From the NCBI RefSeq assembly GCF_015169395.1, contig NZ_CP063458.1:4402001-4466000 (forward strand): a stretch of DNA of 64,000 nt. The letters run 5' to 3'. Positions 7,053 to 15,860 of this stretch are shown one piece after another (positions within the stretch are counted from its first letter, which is position 1; every line of letters begins with the position of its first letter). A program made the position numbers and the translations under genes. The DNA comes from Humisphaera borealis. Lineage in GTDB: Bacteria > Planctomycetota > Phycisphaerae > Tepidisphaerales > Tepidisphaeraceae. Under the pieces are notes generated by a model. It ran no database searches, was not told the origin of the DNA, and saw nothing but the letters and a program-made list of their open reading frames with translations.

Positions 7053-9527
7053 CTAGGAGGCACTACCCGAAAGAATATTGCAGAGCCCGCCACCCAACAC
7101 ACCGCCGGCCGCGCCGCCCAGGCCACCGGCAGCGCCGGCGCCTGCCACACCGATGCCAGCAGTGGACGCAAGAGCCAGCGTGGTGAGCGCACCCATGGCA
7201 ATTGCACAGACGCCGCATCCGACCTTTTTCATCGCGCTGGAAGCCGAGTTGGTGCCGCCGCAGCCGTGGAAGTTCAGGTAAGACGTGCCCACGAAGACCG
7301 CCAGGAGCGCGGCCTTCTCGGCCATGGTCGCGCCTCCGTGGCTAGTCATTCCGAGACATCGCCCGCTCGCCGGGTCGACACGCCACCAGGCGACCGACGC
7401 CGTGCCGGCAAGACTCACCGCCTTGGCGGGAACGACGATGGTCTGGCCGGACTTGAGGTCGGCGCGAATGCGTGCTGCCGCTTCGGCCGGCAACTGGATC
7501 TTCGCCCAGTTCGGGTCGTCATTCGATCGTAGAACGATCGACGCAACGCCTTCGTCGGCAGCCCGTTCGAACACCGCCGGCAGGTTCTCCTTTTGCGGCC
7601 GTGTGGTCGCCAGTACCTCGGCGTTGGTGTCGATCACACCCTGCTCCAGGCGGATACGGCGGGCATCGGCGCGCCAGGCGTGCCGGACGGCGATATCGTT
7701 AAAGATGACGTCAAAAATCTCGCGGACGGAGAATGGCTGATCGGCAGCGGCACCGGGCACCAGCCGCTGGTGGAACGCGGCGACGTTCACGCGATCGAGA
7801 TAGACTGCCTGCTGCACCCTGCCCACCATGAAACGCGTCATCGCGTAGTTGTAAAGCGCGGTGGGGAAGCTCTCGAGATTGAAGACCGGCGAGGCGGCCT
7901 TGGCGTCGCCGCGGGCCACGCCGGACATTGCATCGAGCAGCGGCGTGCGCGCTTTCATCAGCGAATCGATCGCCAGGTTCTGCACGAAATCTGGCGACAA
8001 CCGGCACGGCGCGATCAGAAGCTCCGTGCGGCCGAACAGTGCCGCACCGCGAGTCAGGTCGGGGTCGGCGCCATCGGCGAGCAGGTCCGATTTGCCTGCC
8101 GATCGGGCCGCCGGGCCCAGCAGATCGAACACGTCGCGGCGTTCGATCGTGGGTGGCTGCCCGGGCTGGCGCGTCTCGATCTCGATCCATTCGGCCGTCC
8201 AGACCGAGGGATCGGCATTGGCGGCGGGGGGATCGCCGAGGTTGCCCAGCAGATCGGCCGCGCCGCCGATTCCCTTGGCCAGGCTTTTGCCGACCTGACC
8301 CATCGGGTCCATCGGCGGTTTCGGGTCGAGCGAACCGTCCGCGGCAACCCCGGCTTCATAGAACGGCGTGCCGTCGATGCTGAGGATCGGCACCCACATC
8401 GGCTGCGTTCGCATGGCGGCGATGAGTCGTTCCGACAGTTGCTGGCCCTCGGGCGCCATGAGATCCGACGGCCATTTCGTCGGGTGGTGGAAGAGGGTGA
8501 CGCGCTTGCCGAGGATCTCGGCAGGGCGAAGGGTCTGCTTCAGTGCGACCGCTTCCGATCGCTTGCCCCGCGACATCCGCTCGACCACGACGTGAACCTG
8601 AACCGTGTGAACGTTCGCATCGTCGACCGGAAGTCGACCGTTGACCACCTTGTAGTCAGTCCAGCGGGTCGCCTTCATCTGGGCGTCGGCGAGGCCGTTG
8701 GGCAGAAGCAGGTCGGCCGTCACCCACGCTCCGCCGGGCTCGCGATGCTGCAGGAACCAATGATCCTGAATTGCCTGCGCGGCGGGATCGGCGGCCGGCT
8801 CTGCCGCGGGGAGTTGTCCGAGCGCGTCGGTCAGCGCCTCGGACTGGTCGGCGACCCTCGCCGCCAGCTTTGCAGCCAGCTGGCGTGTCCGCAGCAGCCC
8901 GTCAGACGCGCCCCGCTTCAACTGCTCCGGATCAAACCCGTGCTTACGGGCGAAGGCTTCGGTCAGGGCGATCTGCTCGGCTTCCGTCGGCGGGGCGGCG
9001 GCGGCGGTTTTCGTCGCGGGGTCTTGTTTAGGGTCGAGAAGCGTCGCCGTCATCGCCGCTACATCGGCGCTGTTGGGGTCGAGTGTCACGGAACCGAGGC
9101 GCACTTCGCGACCTGCGTTTGTGAGCAGTTCTGCCAGCAGGAGCGTTCGATCCAGCGTTCCGCCGCACCGGTCCTGAAGCACACCGATCGGCCCGCGCAA
9201 CACGCCGCGATAGGGAACCCACGATGTGTGGTCTCGAACCCAGGCGGTCAGCTTCGACGGATCGCGGCCGTTGGACTCGACGACCGCCTTCGGATCGAAG
9301 CCCTCCCGCGGTAGATCCTTCTGAACCGCCTCCAGCAGCTTGCAAGTGGATTCCAGCGAAGCGCGGGCGCTGTCCATGTCCCTTGCGGTTGGCTCGCCGG
9401 CACCGGGCGAAGCCGCGGCGGCGGTTTGTGCCTGTGCCGTGCGCGTTGCTCCGCTCCAGGAAAGGACCATCAACAGGCAGAAAACACAACGCAGTGCACG
9501 CGTTGGTAGATCCATTGCCAGCCGCAT
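7053..9527 (-). CDS. Exported transglutaminase-like protein of unknown function
   Basis: The 824-residue product begins with a signal peptide (ALRCVFCLLMVLSWSGA, cut near AQAQ). Residues 104-147 read like a transglutaminase-type cysteine-protease core: DRCGGTLDRTLLLAELL followed by AGREVRLGSV, the usual Cys-helix then strand arrangement. The matching His and Asp were not located with certainty. The large middle has no recognised domain. The C-terminal 80 residues are peculiar: a Cys-rich patch (HGCGG, VGCGVC) followed by a long Gly/Ala run (GVAGAGAAGGLGGAAGG), possibly a membrane-inserting tail. Two ATGs compete, 9533 and 9527. GGAG stands 7 bases before 9527 but only 1 base before 9533, so 9527 was taken. 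It is immediately upstream of the vWA/zinc-ribbon gene and likely works with it. Confidence 0.68.
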   Translation of the reverse strand: MRLAMDLPTRALRCVFCLLMVLSWSGATRTAQAQTAAAASPGAGEPTARDMDSARASLESTCKLLEAVQKDLPREGFDPKAVVESNGRDPSKLTAWVRDHTSWVPYRGVLRGPIGVLQDRCGGTLDRTLLLAELLTNAGREVRLGSVTLDPNSADVAAMTATLLDPKQDPATKTAAAAPPTEAEQIALTEAFARKHGFDPEQLKRGASDGLLRTRQLAAKLAARVADQSEALTDALGQLPAAEPAADPAAQAIQDHWFLQHREPGGAWVTADLLLPNGLADAQMKATRWTDYKVVNGRLPVDDANVHTVQVHVVVERMSRGKRSEAVALKQTLRPAEILGKRVTLFHHPTKWPSDLMAPEGQQLSERLIAAMRTQPMWVPILSIDGTPFYEAGVAADGSLDPKPPMDPMGQVGKSLAKGIGGAADLLGNLGDPPAANADPSVWTAEWIEIETRQPGQPPTIERRDVFDLLGPAARSAGKSDLLADGADPDLTRGAALFGRTELLIAPCRLSPDFVQNLAIDSLMKARTPLLDAMSGVARGDAKAASPVFNLESFPTALYNYAMTRFMVGRVQQAVYLDRVNVAAFHQRLVPGAAADQPFSVREIFDVIFNDIAVRHAWRADARRIRLEQGVIDTNAEVLATTRPQKENLPAVFERAADEGVASIVLRSNDDPNWAKIQLPAEAAARIRADLKSGQTIVVPAKAVSLAGTASVAWWRVDPASGRCLGMTSHGGATMAEKAALLAVFVGTSYLNFHGCGGTNSASSAMKKVGCGVCAIAMGALTTLALASTAGIGVAGAGAAGGLGGAAGGVLGGGLCNILSGSAS

Positions 9528-9651
9528 TGCCATGCTCCCTTCGTGAACGACTTTGAGCCGCAGACGTTCGCCGGCGATTGAATCTCCGGGTGTGTCAGCG
9601 GATGCGGACACTGCGGTGTCCCTCGCGGTTCAGCTTACCACACCCTTGCGG

Positions 9652-12600
9652 TCACGACCGGCTGGAATTCGCTGGCCTTTTGCTGCGATTCTTCGTGTCC
9701 CGTCTCGACTGGCGACTGGTCCTTCCTTTCAGCCACTTCCCACCGAACGGCTCAGGGCCGTCGTTGTACCACTTGGCGAACAGTGCCAGCGGCTTGGCCT
9801 CACGCAGTTCGGGCGGCACGGACATTGCCGTACAGGGGTGCAGCGTCGCGCCGCAGCGGATGGCGAGCGTGCGACAGAAAGCGTCCAGCAGGTCCTTCAA
9901 TTCCTCCCAACTATCGCCGGCTTCGCGGTTCGGCGGCGTGGGAAGCTTCCCGTAGGTGCGGAACCCGACCAACGCCCCCTCGCGGGTGAGAACGACCAGC
10001 TTACGCCCGACCACCACATCCCGGCGGTCGTAGACATAGATCACCCGCTTGTTGACCTCCACCGCGTTGGCGATGGTCGAAAACGAATTGAAGTCGCCTT
10101 CGGAAAGACAGGTGTCGAAGTAGTTGCCCATCTGCAGGACGTGCAGCGGATCGGTTTCGATCTCAATGCGCAGCGGGCCGGATTTCGATTCGATGTTGCG
10201 TGACAGCGGTGCCAGCCAGGCGTCGGTGTCGATGCCGCGGGCCCTTGCCTGCGTCAGGAATCGGGCATTCTGCGGCTGCCTGGGAATCCAGGTGCGGTCG
10301 CCCTCCAGTTCGTGCGCGAGCAGCCGGCGGAGCAATGCCCGGTTGCCATCGGCCGAAAAGTAGAGGCGAAGGGCATTGTCCCAGTTTCGTTCCTCGCGCG
10401 GGTTGCGGGATGGCGGCACCGGGCGGGAAAGGATGGTCGCGAAATGCGATGCCACCGACGCCGCGACGCGCTGTTCAAGGCGGTCGAGTCGTGCGTCGTC
10501 GAGCGCGGACGGCAGATGCTTGTCGATGTCCCGTCGCAGCCAGGCGGCCAGTGCCGCGGGGTCGCCCAGCAACTGCTCCAGGTGCTCGCACCGCCGGCGG
10601 GCGGCGGGTTTGAGGTCCGGCTGTTCGCGAAGCAGCGCCAGTTCGCGCGCCATCGCCTCGGGCCGATACAGCGTCTGGCGGAGCCGTTCGGGAAGCTGAC
10701 CGTCGAGCCGCCAGTGCAGTAGTTCGGCGAGTTGCGACCGCTGAATGGCCGTCAGCGGTTCGGCGAGATGTGCCCACTCGGCCGGCAGCGGTTGATCAGC
10801 TGCGGGACCCGCGGCCAGGGCCGTAAGTTCCGCCCGAAACGCTTCGCCGCCGCTGAGCCGAAACGACAGGCCGAGTCGTGCCAGGAGCCGAAGCGTGCGG
10901 GCGGTCCGGTTGTCGCGGGTTGCGGCCAGTGACAGCGCTTCGGCCAGCGGCTCGGTGCGCTGGATCTGCCGCCATGCCTCGGCGATCTGCTCATACTGCG
11001 ACCAGTTCAGGTCGAAGGTGGCGAGGCCGAGCGTGATGAGGCGCTGCGGGGATCGCCTTGCGATGGCGACCAGCGTTTCGGTTCCAGAGTCCGACGAGCT
11101 GGCAAACAGGTGGCCGTCGAAGCCGCTGTCATTGCGACGGCGGCGAAGTTCGGCGATGCACGCGGCCGCAAGCGCCGCGACCGCTGCCGGCCGCGCTGCG
11201 ACATCGTCCTCCAATGCACGCCGGGCGCAGTCGAGGCACTGGCTGAAAGCAATGCGGGCCTGATCAATCCTCGTAGGCTTTTGAATCGCCGCCCGACGGA
11301 GTGCCGACCGGAGCACCGGCATTGCCTCGGACAATACTTCGCGGGCAAAGGTCATCACTTCGCTCGGCGGCAATGCCGTTGCATACCGCAGGCTGCTCGG
11401 CTGGTGGTTGACGAACTCGGACAGCGATTCAATAACCGCCGGAATCTGCGTGCTTTCGAGCCCGCACGCGATCAGCGTCTTCAACAGCCGCGACAGCAGG
11501 TCCGATCCGCACAGCAGGTAGGCATTGGCCCAGGTCGTGCAGCCGAAGCTGTCGAAGCTCCACGCCTTCAGAAGCGATGTCCGCAGGTGGGGCGTGGCGG
11601 CATCCTGCGTCACGCGATCGGTCCAATCATCGAGCCACTCGGTGAACTTCACGATCTGGCCGGGCGCGAACGCCATGAATTGCTTGAGCGCGCCGGTTCG
11701 CCCGGAACTCAGGTAGCGGGCCACCTGTTCGATCGAAAGCCCGGCAACCAGCGCTTTCACGACGAGTTGAACGAGGTCGAACAGGGACTGCTTGTCGCTG
11801 GGGTGGCCGGACGGCGCGATGTGGGACAGCAGTGGAATGGCGAGGGCGTCGATCGCTGAAATGATCTCGTGCCGTTGCTCCGAGGGGGCGTGGGCACGCG
11901 CCGCACAAAGCGCGATCAGCGTTGCTTCGTAGTGCTCCTGATGGGATGGGCCGATCGGCCAGGCATGGCTGCACCACTCGATCCAGTTCGGAACCCGATC
12001 GTGGAAGGAGATTGCTTCGATCGCCCCCAGCGAAAGGACGGTTTCGATGGGGAAGGGGTCTTTTGGCCGGCGCGTGCTGGTCCAAAGCGATCGGGCGGCC
12101 ATCGCTGGTAACGATTCGAAGGTGAGCGGTTCCTTCTCGCCGATGATCAGAAGACCCGGCTTGCCCGCGATCAGTTTCCAGCGGAGCACCTGCTGGTCCG
12201 ATTTGCCGCGCGTCCGGGGCAACAGGTGCCCCCTCAGCCGGTCGGCCCGCAGAAGGCTGTTGAGGAAACGCAGGGGGTCGGCGGAATCCAAACCCGATTC
12301 GGCCGGCGGATCGGGCATCGCGAGCGGCAGGGGGTCGAACCATTGCGTGAGCTCCTCGGAGACCTGCGCGTCGTAGTAATGCTGGAATCGTTGCAGTGCG
12401 AGGTTTGAAGCGGTGCCGAGCTTGCCCTTGTATCGGAGGGGATTTCCGCTGACGCCGGATTGCGTCACCGCCGCCTCGAGTGCCGACCGCTGAATGGCGA
12501 TTGCGGCGTGAAGTCGTTTGACGGGCTCATCGGCCAGCCTGTCGGCGAGGGCGACCAGCGCCGGAAGTTCGTTCAGGAATACTTCGACCGATGCTGGCGC

Positions 12601-13410
12601 GAACAGCAGTCGGTCGCGGACTGCCGCCGCGACCGCGGCGCTGTTGGCGGACGGTACTCGCCGGGCCAGGGTTTCGAGCGATCGCGTGTCGGCCAGCCGG
12701 GTGGCGGCTTGTAGCACGTCGCGGGGCCAGGCGTTGAAAAGCTTCGATACGACAGGGCTGGTCGAACCGGTCGTGATTTCTGGTGCGGGCGACATCTGTG
12801 AAGAGGTCGGTCGCCGGCGTGATTTGGGCTCCGGCTTTCGGGCGGGCGTTTCGGTCGCCGGCTGCGAAGTCGCCATCGCATCGGAGGTGCCGATCACGAG
12901 CGCCGCACGGCCGATGCCGGCGATATCGCCTTGCGACAGGGCATCGAGCAGGCTTCGCGTACGACGAAGCACTTCTTCGCACTGCAGCATCCACGTGCTG
13001 ACATCACCCACCGCCTGCGGAAGCAGCACAGGGAACCGGCGGGCTTCCTGCAGCCGGCGAAGAGATCGCGCGATCAGCGACAGGTCCACCGGAATGACGT
13101 CGTCGATTGTCGGCGACAAGGCGGCCAGGAAGTTATTGAAGGGGTGGGCGACCGTCGGAAGCTTGCCGGCATGCATTCGAACGGCGTAGGCCCCCGGCGG
13201 TTCCGACCGCAGTCGCTGTTGAACCACCCGCGTTGCGATACCGACCGAAGCTGACGGCAATGGCTCGCCGGTCCAGTAGACCAGTGTGCCCCGCATCCAG
13301 TCGAGCCGGCGGAGCAGCAGCTTCAAAGCCAGGCGGCCGCGAGCCCGGGACCCCGCGCGTCGCGCGGGGGACGTAGGTTGCAGCCGTTCGTAGTCGTCCT
13401 CGTCAAACAC
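9652..13410 (-). CDS. Large predicted cytosolic protein of unknown function with a conserved-looking C-terminal domain
   Basis: The product has 1252 residues with no signal peptide or membrane segment. It is mostly Ala/Leu/Arg-rich and helical, perhaps built of helical repeats. Residues 160-220 are a polar Pro/Ser/Thr linker (TETPARKPEPKSRRRP). Near residues 1085-1165 is a compact region that looks like a folded catalytic or binding domain: DPLHVLQMGNYFDTCLS, then NAVEVNKRVIYVYDRRD, then GRKLVVLTREGALVGFRTYG. Its general layout recalls PcfJ-like domains, but I cannot name the family. The tail is strongly basic (KGRTSRQSRRDTKNRSKRP). GTG 13410 is the first start after an in-frame TAA; an ATG at 13296 is the alternative. 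It heads the three-gene run that continues to 3710. Confidence 0.62.
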   Translation of the reverse strand: MFDEDDYERLQPTSPARRAGSRARGRLALKLLLRRLDWMRGTLVYWTGEPLPSASVGIATRVVQQRLRSEPPGAYAVRMHAGKLPTVAHPFNNFLAALSPTIDDVIPVDLSLIARSLRRLQEARRFPVLLPQAVGDVSTWMLQCEEVLRRTRSLLDALSQGDIAGIGRAALVIGTSDAMATSQPATETPARKPEPKSRRRPTSSQMSPAPEITTGSTSPVVSKLFNAWPRDVLQAATRLADTRSLETLARRVPSANSAAVAAAVRDRLLFAPASVEVFLNELPALVALADRLADEPVKRLHAAIAIQRSALEAAVTQSGVSGNPLRYKGKLGTASNLALQRFQHYYDAQVSEELTQWFDPLPLAMPDPPAESGLDSADPLRFLNSLLRADRLRGHLLPRTRGKSDQQVLRWKLIAGKPGLLIIGEKEPLTFESLPAMAARSLWTSTRRPKDPFPIETVLSLGAIEAISFHDRVPNWIEWCSHAWPIGPSHQEHYEATLIALCAARAHAPSEQRHEIISAIDALAIPLLSHIAPSGHPSDKQSLFDLVQLVVKALVAGLSIEQVARYLSSGRTGALKQFMAFAPGQIVKFTEWLDDWTDRVTQDAATPHLRTSLLKAWSFDSFGCTTWANAYLLCGSDLLSRLLKTLIACGLESTQIPAVIESLSEFVNHQPSSLRYATALPPSEVMTFAREVLSEAMPVLRSALRRAAIQKPTRIDQARIAFSQCLDCARRALEDDVAARPAAVAALAAACIAELRRRRNDSGFDGHLFASSSDSGTETLVAIARRSPQRLITLGLATFDLNWSQYEQIAEAWRQIQRTEPLAEALSLAATRDNRTARTLRLLARLGLSFRLSGGEAFRAELTALAAGPAADQPLPAEWAHLAEPLTAIQRSQLAELLHWRLDGQLPERLRQTLYRPEAMARELALLREQPDLKPAARRRCEHLEQLLGDPAALAAWLRRDIDKHLPSALDDARLDRLEQRVAASVASHFATILSRPVPPSRNPREERNWDNALRLYFSADGNRALLRRLLAHELEGDRTWIPRQPQNARFLTQARARGIDTDAWLAPLSRNIESKSGPLRIEIETDPLHVLQMGNYFDTCLSEGDFNSFSTIANAVEVNKRVIYVYDRRDVVVGRKLVVLTREGALVGFRTYGKLPTPPNREAGDSWEELKDLLDAFCRTLAIRCGATLHPCTAMSVPPELREAKPLALFAKWYNDGPEPFGGKWLKGRTSRQSRRDTKNRSKRPANSSRS

Positions 13411-13505
13411 CGGCGGTTAATGTCGCCGAGGGCAGGCAGCGTGACAACCGAATTTGATGCGTGCGTCCGCCAGGGAGGCCCGGCGCGTTGGCCAACGTAG
13501 CCCGG

Positions 13506-13529
13506 CGCGTCCGCCAAGGCGGACCCTAC
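13506..13529. repeat. Short palindromic repeat, CGCGTCCGCC family, single copy
   Basis: This 24-base word (CGCGTCCGCCAAGGCGG then ACCCTAC) is internally palindromic (TCCGCC/GGCGGA). It recurs at 18576-18599 (inverted, one base changed), 18692-18715, 22212-22231 (inverted, partial), 22253-22276 and 59197-59220. Here it lies between dnaB and the large unknown gene, next to degenerate fragments at about 13464-13500. Confidence 0.85.
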
Positions 13530-13555
13530 GGTTTGCCATCCTGTCCGTACGATTC

Positions 13556-14908
13556 TCAGAAGGGGTCGTTCTGGGCTGACAGGTTTTCGAACCGCGTTGT
13601 CTTGTTCATGAACGCCAGCTTTACGGTGCCGGTCGGGCCGTTACGCTGCTTGGCGATGATGACCTCGGCGATGTTGTCGGGCTGGAAGTCGGGCTCGCTC
13701 ATGCGGTAGTAGTCTTCGCGGTGCAGGAGCATGACCACGTCGGCGTCCTGCTCGATCGAGCCCGATTCACGCAGGTCGCTCATGCGCGGGCGGTGGCCGT
13801 CGCGGTTTTCGCTGCCGCGGTTGAGCTGGCTCAGGCAGATGACCGGCACGTTCAGTTCACGCGCGACCGCCTTGATACCACGGCTGATTTCGCTGATCTG
13901 CTGCTGGCGGCTCTCGACGCCGGGGTTATCCATCAGCTGCATGTAGTCGATCATGATCGCCTTGATGCCGTGCTGAAGCGCGAGCCGGCGGCTTTTAGCG
14001 CGAAGGTCGAGCACGGTCAGGCCCGGCGAGTCGTCCACCCAGATGGGCGCCTTGGCCAGTTCGCCGACGACGTTGGCCAGGTGCGCGTACTCGTGCGACT
14101 GCAGCAGCCCTTTGCGCAGCTTGTGGGCGTCAATTTGCCCGCGGCTGCAGAGCATGCGCTGGGCCAACTGCTGCTTGCTCATTTCCAGGCTGAACACCGC
14201 ACACGGCATCCGACTGTCGGCGGCGATGTGCTCGATCACGTTCATCGCGAAGGCCGTTTTCCCCATACTGGGTCTTGCCGCGACGATCACCAGCTCGCCC
14301 GGCTGCAGGCCGTTGAGCATGTCGTCCATCTCGTAGAACCCGGTCTCCAGCCCGCGCTGGCCGCGGTTCTCGATCATCTCGAAGACTTCGTGGAGCACCT
14401 GTTCCATCGGCACCATCGCGTTGCCGACCTTCTTCTGGGCGATGTCGAAGATGCGCTTCTCGGCGCGGTCTAGAACGACCTCGGCCGTCTCCTGCGGGCC
14501 GTAGCTGTCGCGGAGGATGTCGTTGCTGGCGGCGATAAGTTGGCGCAGCAGGCTCTTCTCGCGAACGATTGCCGCGTAGTGTGCGCCGTGGGCGGACGAA
14601 GGGACGGTGCCGATGACCTGCGCCAGATAGGCGGTGCCGCCGATCTCGTCCAGCAGGCCGCGTTTGCCGAGTTCCTCGCGGACGATGACGGCGTCGATCG
14701 GGCGGTTCTGTTCGTACAGCTTGGTCAGGCAGTCGTAGATGATCTGATGATCGGCCTGGAAGAAGTCCTCGCCGCGGATGAGCTGCACGACCTGCCCGAT
14801 GAGCTCCTTGTCGAGCATCATCGACGCGAGCACGCACATCTCGGCCTCGGCCGAATGGGGCGGCAGGCGGTCGAACTGGCCGGCGATGGAGGAATCGATC
14901 AACGTCAT
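13556..14908 (-). CDS. dnaB: Replicative DNA helicase DnaB
   Basis: The 450-residue product is full length for DnaB, the hexameric helicase that unwinds DNA at the replication fork. The N-terminal DnaB domain (residues about 15-115, PPHSAEAEMCVLASMMLD) is followed by the RecA-like motor with Walker A (ARPSMGKTAFAMN near residue 210), a Walker B region ending in MIDYMQLM, and the arginine-finger region SQLNRGSENR. The C-terminal KQRNGPTGTV is typical. No intein is present. It sits downstream of rplI as in many bacteria. A terminator after rplI and a strong promoter at 14971-14999 suggest it can also be expressed on its own. GGAG lies 9 bases before the ATG. Confidence 0.97.
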   Translation of the reverse strand: MTLIDSSIAGQFDRLPPHSAEAEMCVLASMMLDKELIGQVVQLIRGEDFFQADHQIIYDCLTKLYEQNRPIDAVIVREELGKRGLLDEIGGTAYLAQVIGTVPSSAHGAHYAAIVREKSLLRQLIAASNDILRDSYGPQETAEVVLDRAEKRIFDIAQKKVGNAMVPMEQVLHEVFEMIENRGQRGLETGFYEMDDMLNGLQPGELVIVAARPSMGKTAFAMNVIEHIAADSRMPCAVFSLEMSKQQLAQRMLCSRGQIDAHKLRKGLLQSHEYAHLANVVGELAKAPIWVDDSPGLTVLDLRAKSRRLALQHGIKAIMIDYMQLMDNPGVESRQQQISEISRGIKAVARELNVPVICLSQLNRGSENRDGHRPRMSDLRESGSIEQDADVVMLLHREDYYRMSEPDFQPDNIAEVIIAKQRNGPTGTVKLAFMNKTTRFENLSAQNDPF

Positions 14909-14970
14909 TTGCAGGGTCTCCGTTCCCGTAACTTCAGGAAGCCGAGCGGCTCTGCCGCGGGTCGTCGAAC

Positions 14971-14999
14971 ATTATACTTTCGGCTCGCTGCGAGTCCAA
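14971..14999 (-). promoter_or_regulatory. Sigma-70-like promoter for dnaB
   Basis: On the minus strand TTGGAC (14999-14994) and a perfect TATAAT (14976-14971) are separated by exactly 17 bases. Transcription would start near 14964, giving a leader of about 55 bases before the dnaB ATG at 14908. Confidence 0.72.
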
Positions 15000-15109
15000 A
15001 CATTAAGCGAACAAAGTGGCAAAGGAAACGCCCACGGACAGCGGTCCGTGGGGTCGTTGCCAGATCGTTTGGAGCCGATTTTCGCGACCCGGGAAAGTCT
15101 AAACGACAA

Positions 15110-15150
15110 GACCCGTCTCCATCGCGCGATGAACGCGAGAGAGACGGGTC
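15110..15150 (-). terminator. Rho-independent-like terminator after rplI
   Basis: Read on the minus strand, GACCCGTCTC (15150-15141) pairs perfectly with GAGACGGGTC (15119-15110), with an inner ATCGCGCGAT palindrome. A T-rich TTGTCGTTT stretch follows. It lies in the 310-base rplI-dnaB gap. A second small hairpin (CCACGGAC/GTCCGTGG, 15032-15051) lies further on; nothing else was seen in the gap apart from the dnaB promoter. Confidence 0.7.
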
Positions 15151-15218
15151 ATGCACAGGTCATCCACGTAAGCCTGTCGTGGACGGCCGATTTCGCGACA
15201 GGGGGAACCCCTGGCGCC

Positions 15219-15749
15219 TTACTCTGCGGTCGCCGGGACGGGGGTCTCGGCGGCCTTCTGCTTGTCGAAGGCTTCGATCGCGGCCTTGCTGTCCGGATCG
15301 GGGTTGACCCAGACCTTGATCTCGGTCTGCAGGTCTTCGGCAAACCGGATGTTGACCTGGTAGGTGTTGATCCGATCGAGCTTGCTGAGCAGGTTGACGT
15401 CTTCGGGCTCGATGTTGAAACCCTGTGCCTGCAGGCCCTTGGCGACTTCGGTCGCCGAGACGGCACCGTACAGGTGACCCTGCTCGTTGGCGCGGCGTTC
15501 GATCATCACTTCCACGCCGGACAGACGGGCGATGAGGGCGGCCTGCTGCTCGCGGCGTTCGCGCTCGATCTTCTCGATCTCCTTCTTGCGCTCTTCGACC
15601 TTCTTGACGTTGTTCGGCGTCGGCTGAACAGCCAGGTCGTGGGGCAGAAGGTAGTTACGCGCGTAGCCGGCCGAGACTTCGACGATATCGCCGACGCGGC
15701 CGATGCTGCGGATGGATTCTTTCAGGAGCAGTTTGACGTTCTTGGACAT
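15219..15749 (-). CDS. rplI: 50S ribosomal protein L9
   Basis: The 176-residue product starts MSKNVKLLLKESIRSIGRVG and has the signature VSAGYARNYLLPHDLA, the conserved 23S-rRNA-binding N-terminal domain. A long charged connecting helix (VEERKKEIEKIERERREQ) and the C-terminal domain follow. It is about 27 residues longer than E. coli L9 because of a tail after residue 150. AAGGAA lies 6 bases before the ATG. It belongs to the rpsF-ssb-rplI-dnaB series, but rpsR, which normally lies between ssb and rplI, is absent. Confidence 0.95.
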   Translation of the reverse strand: MSKNVKLLLKESIRSIGRVGDIVEVSAGYARNYLLPHDLAVQPTPNNVKKVEERKKEIEKIERERREQQAALIARLSGVEVMIERRANEQGHLYGAVSATEVAKGLQAQGFNIEPEDVNLLSKLDRINTYQVNIRFAEDLQTEIKVWVNPDPDSKAAIEAFDKQKAAETPVPATAE

Positions 15750-15783
15750 GATGGGTTCCTTGTCACTTGTTGCTTGTCACGGT

Positions 15784-15839
15784 TCACTGGTCATTTACGG
15801 CTCGTCTCGGGTCTACGGAATGCCGCAAGTGACCAGTGA
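15784..15839. repeat. Inverted repeat in the ssb-rplI gap where rpsR is usually found
   Basis: TCACTGGTCATT (15784-15795) pairs with AAGTGACCAGTGA (about 15827-15839) with one mismatch. Related words (TTGTCACTTG, GGGACAAATGAC) extend the symmetry outward over 15760-15855. It occupies almost all of the 111-base gap between ssb and rplI. Confidence 0.65.
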
Positions 15840-15860
15840 CGAAGGGACAAATGACTTTCT

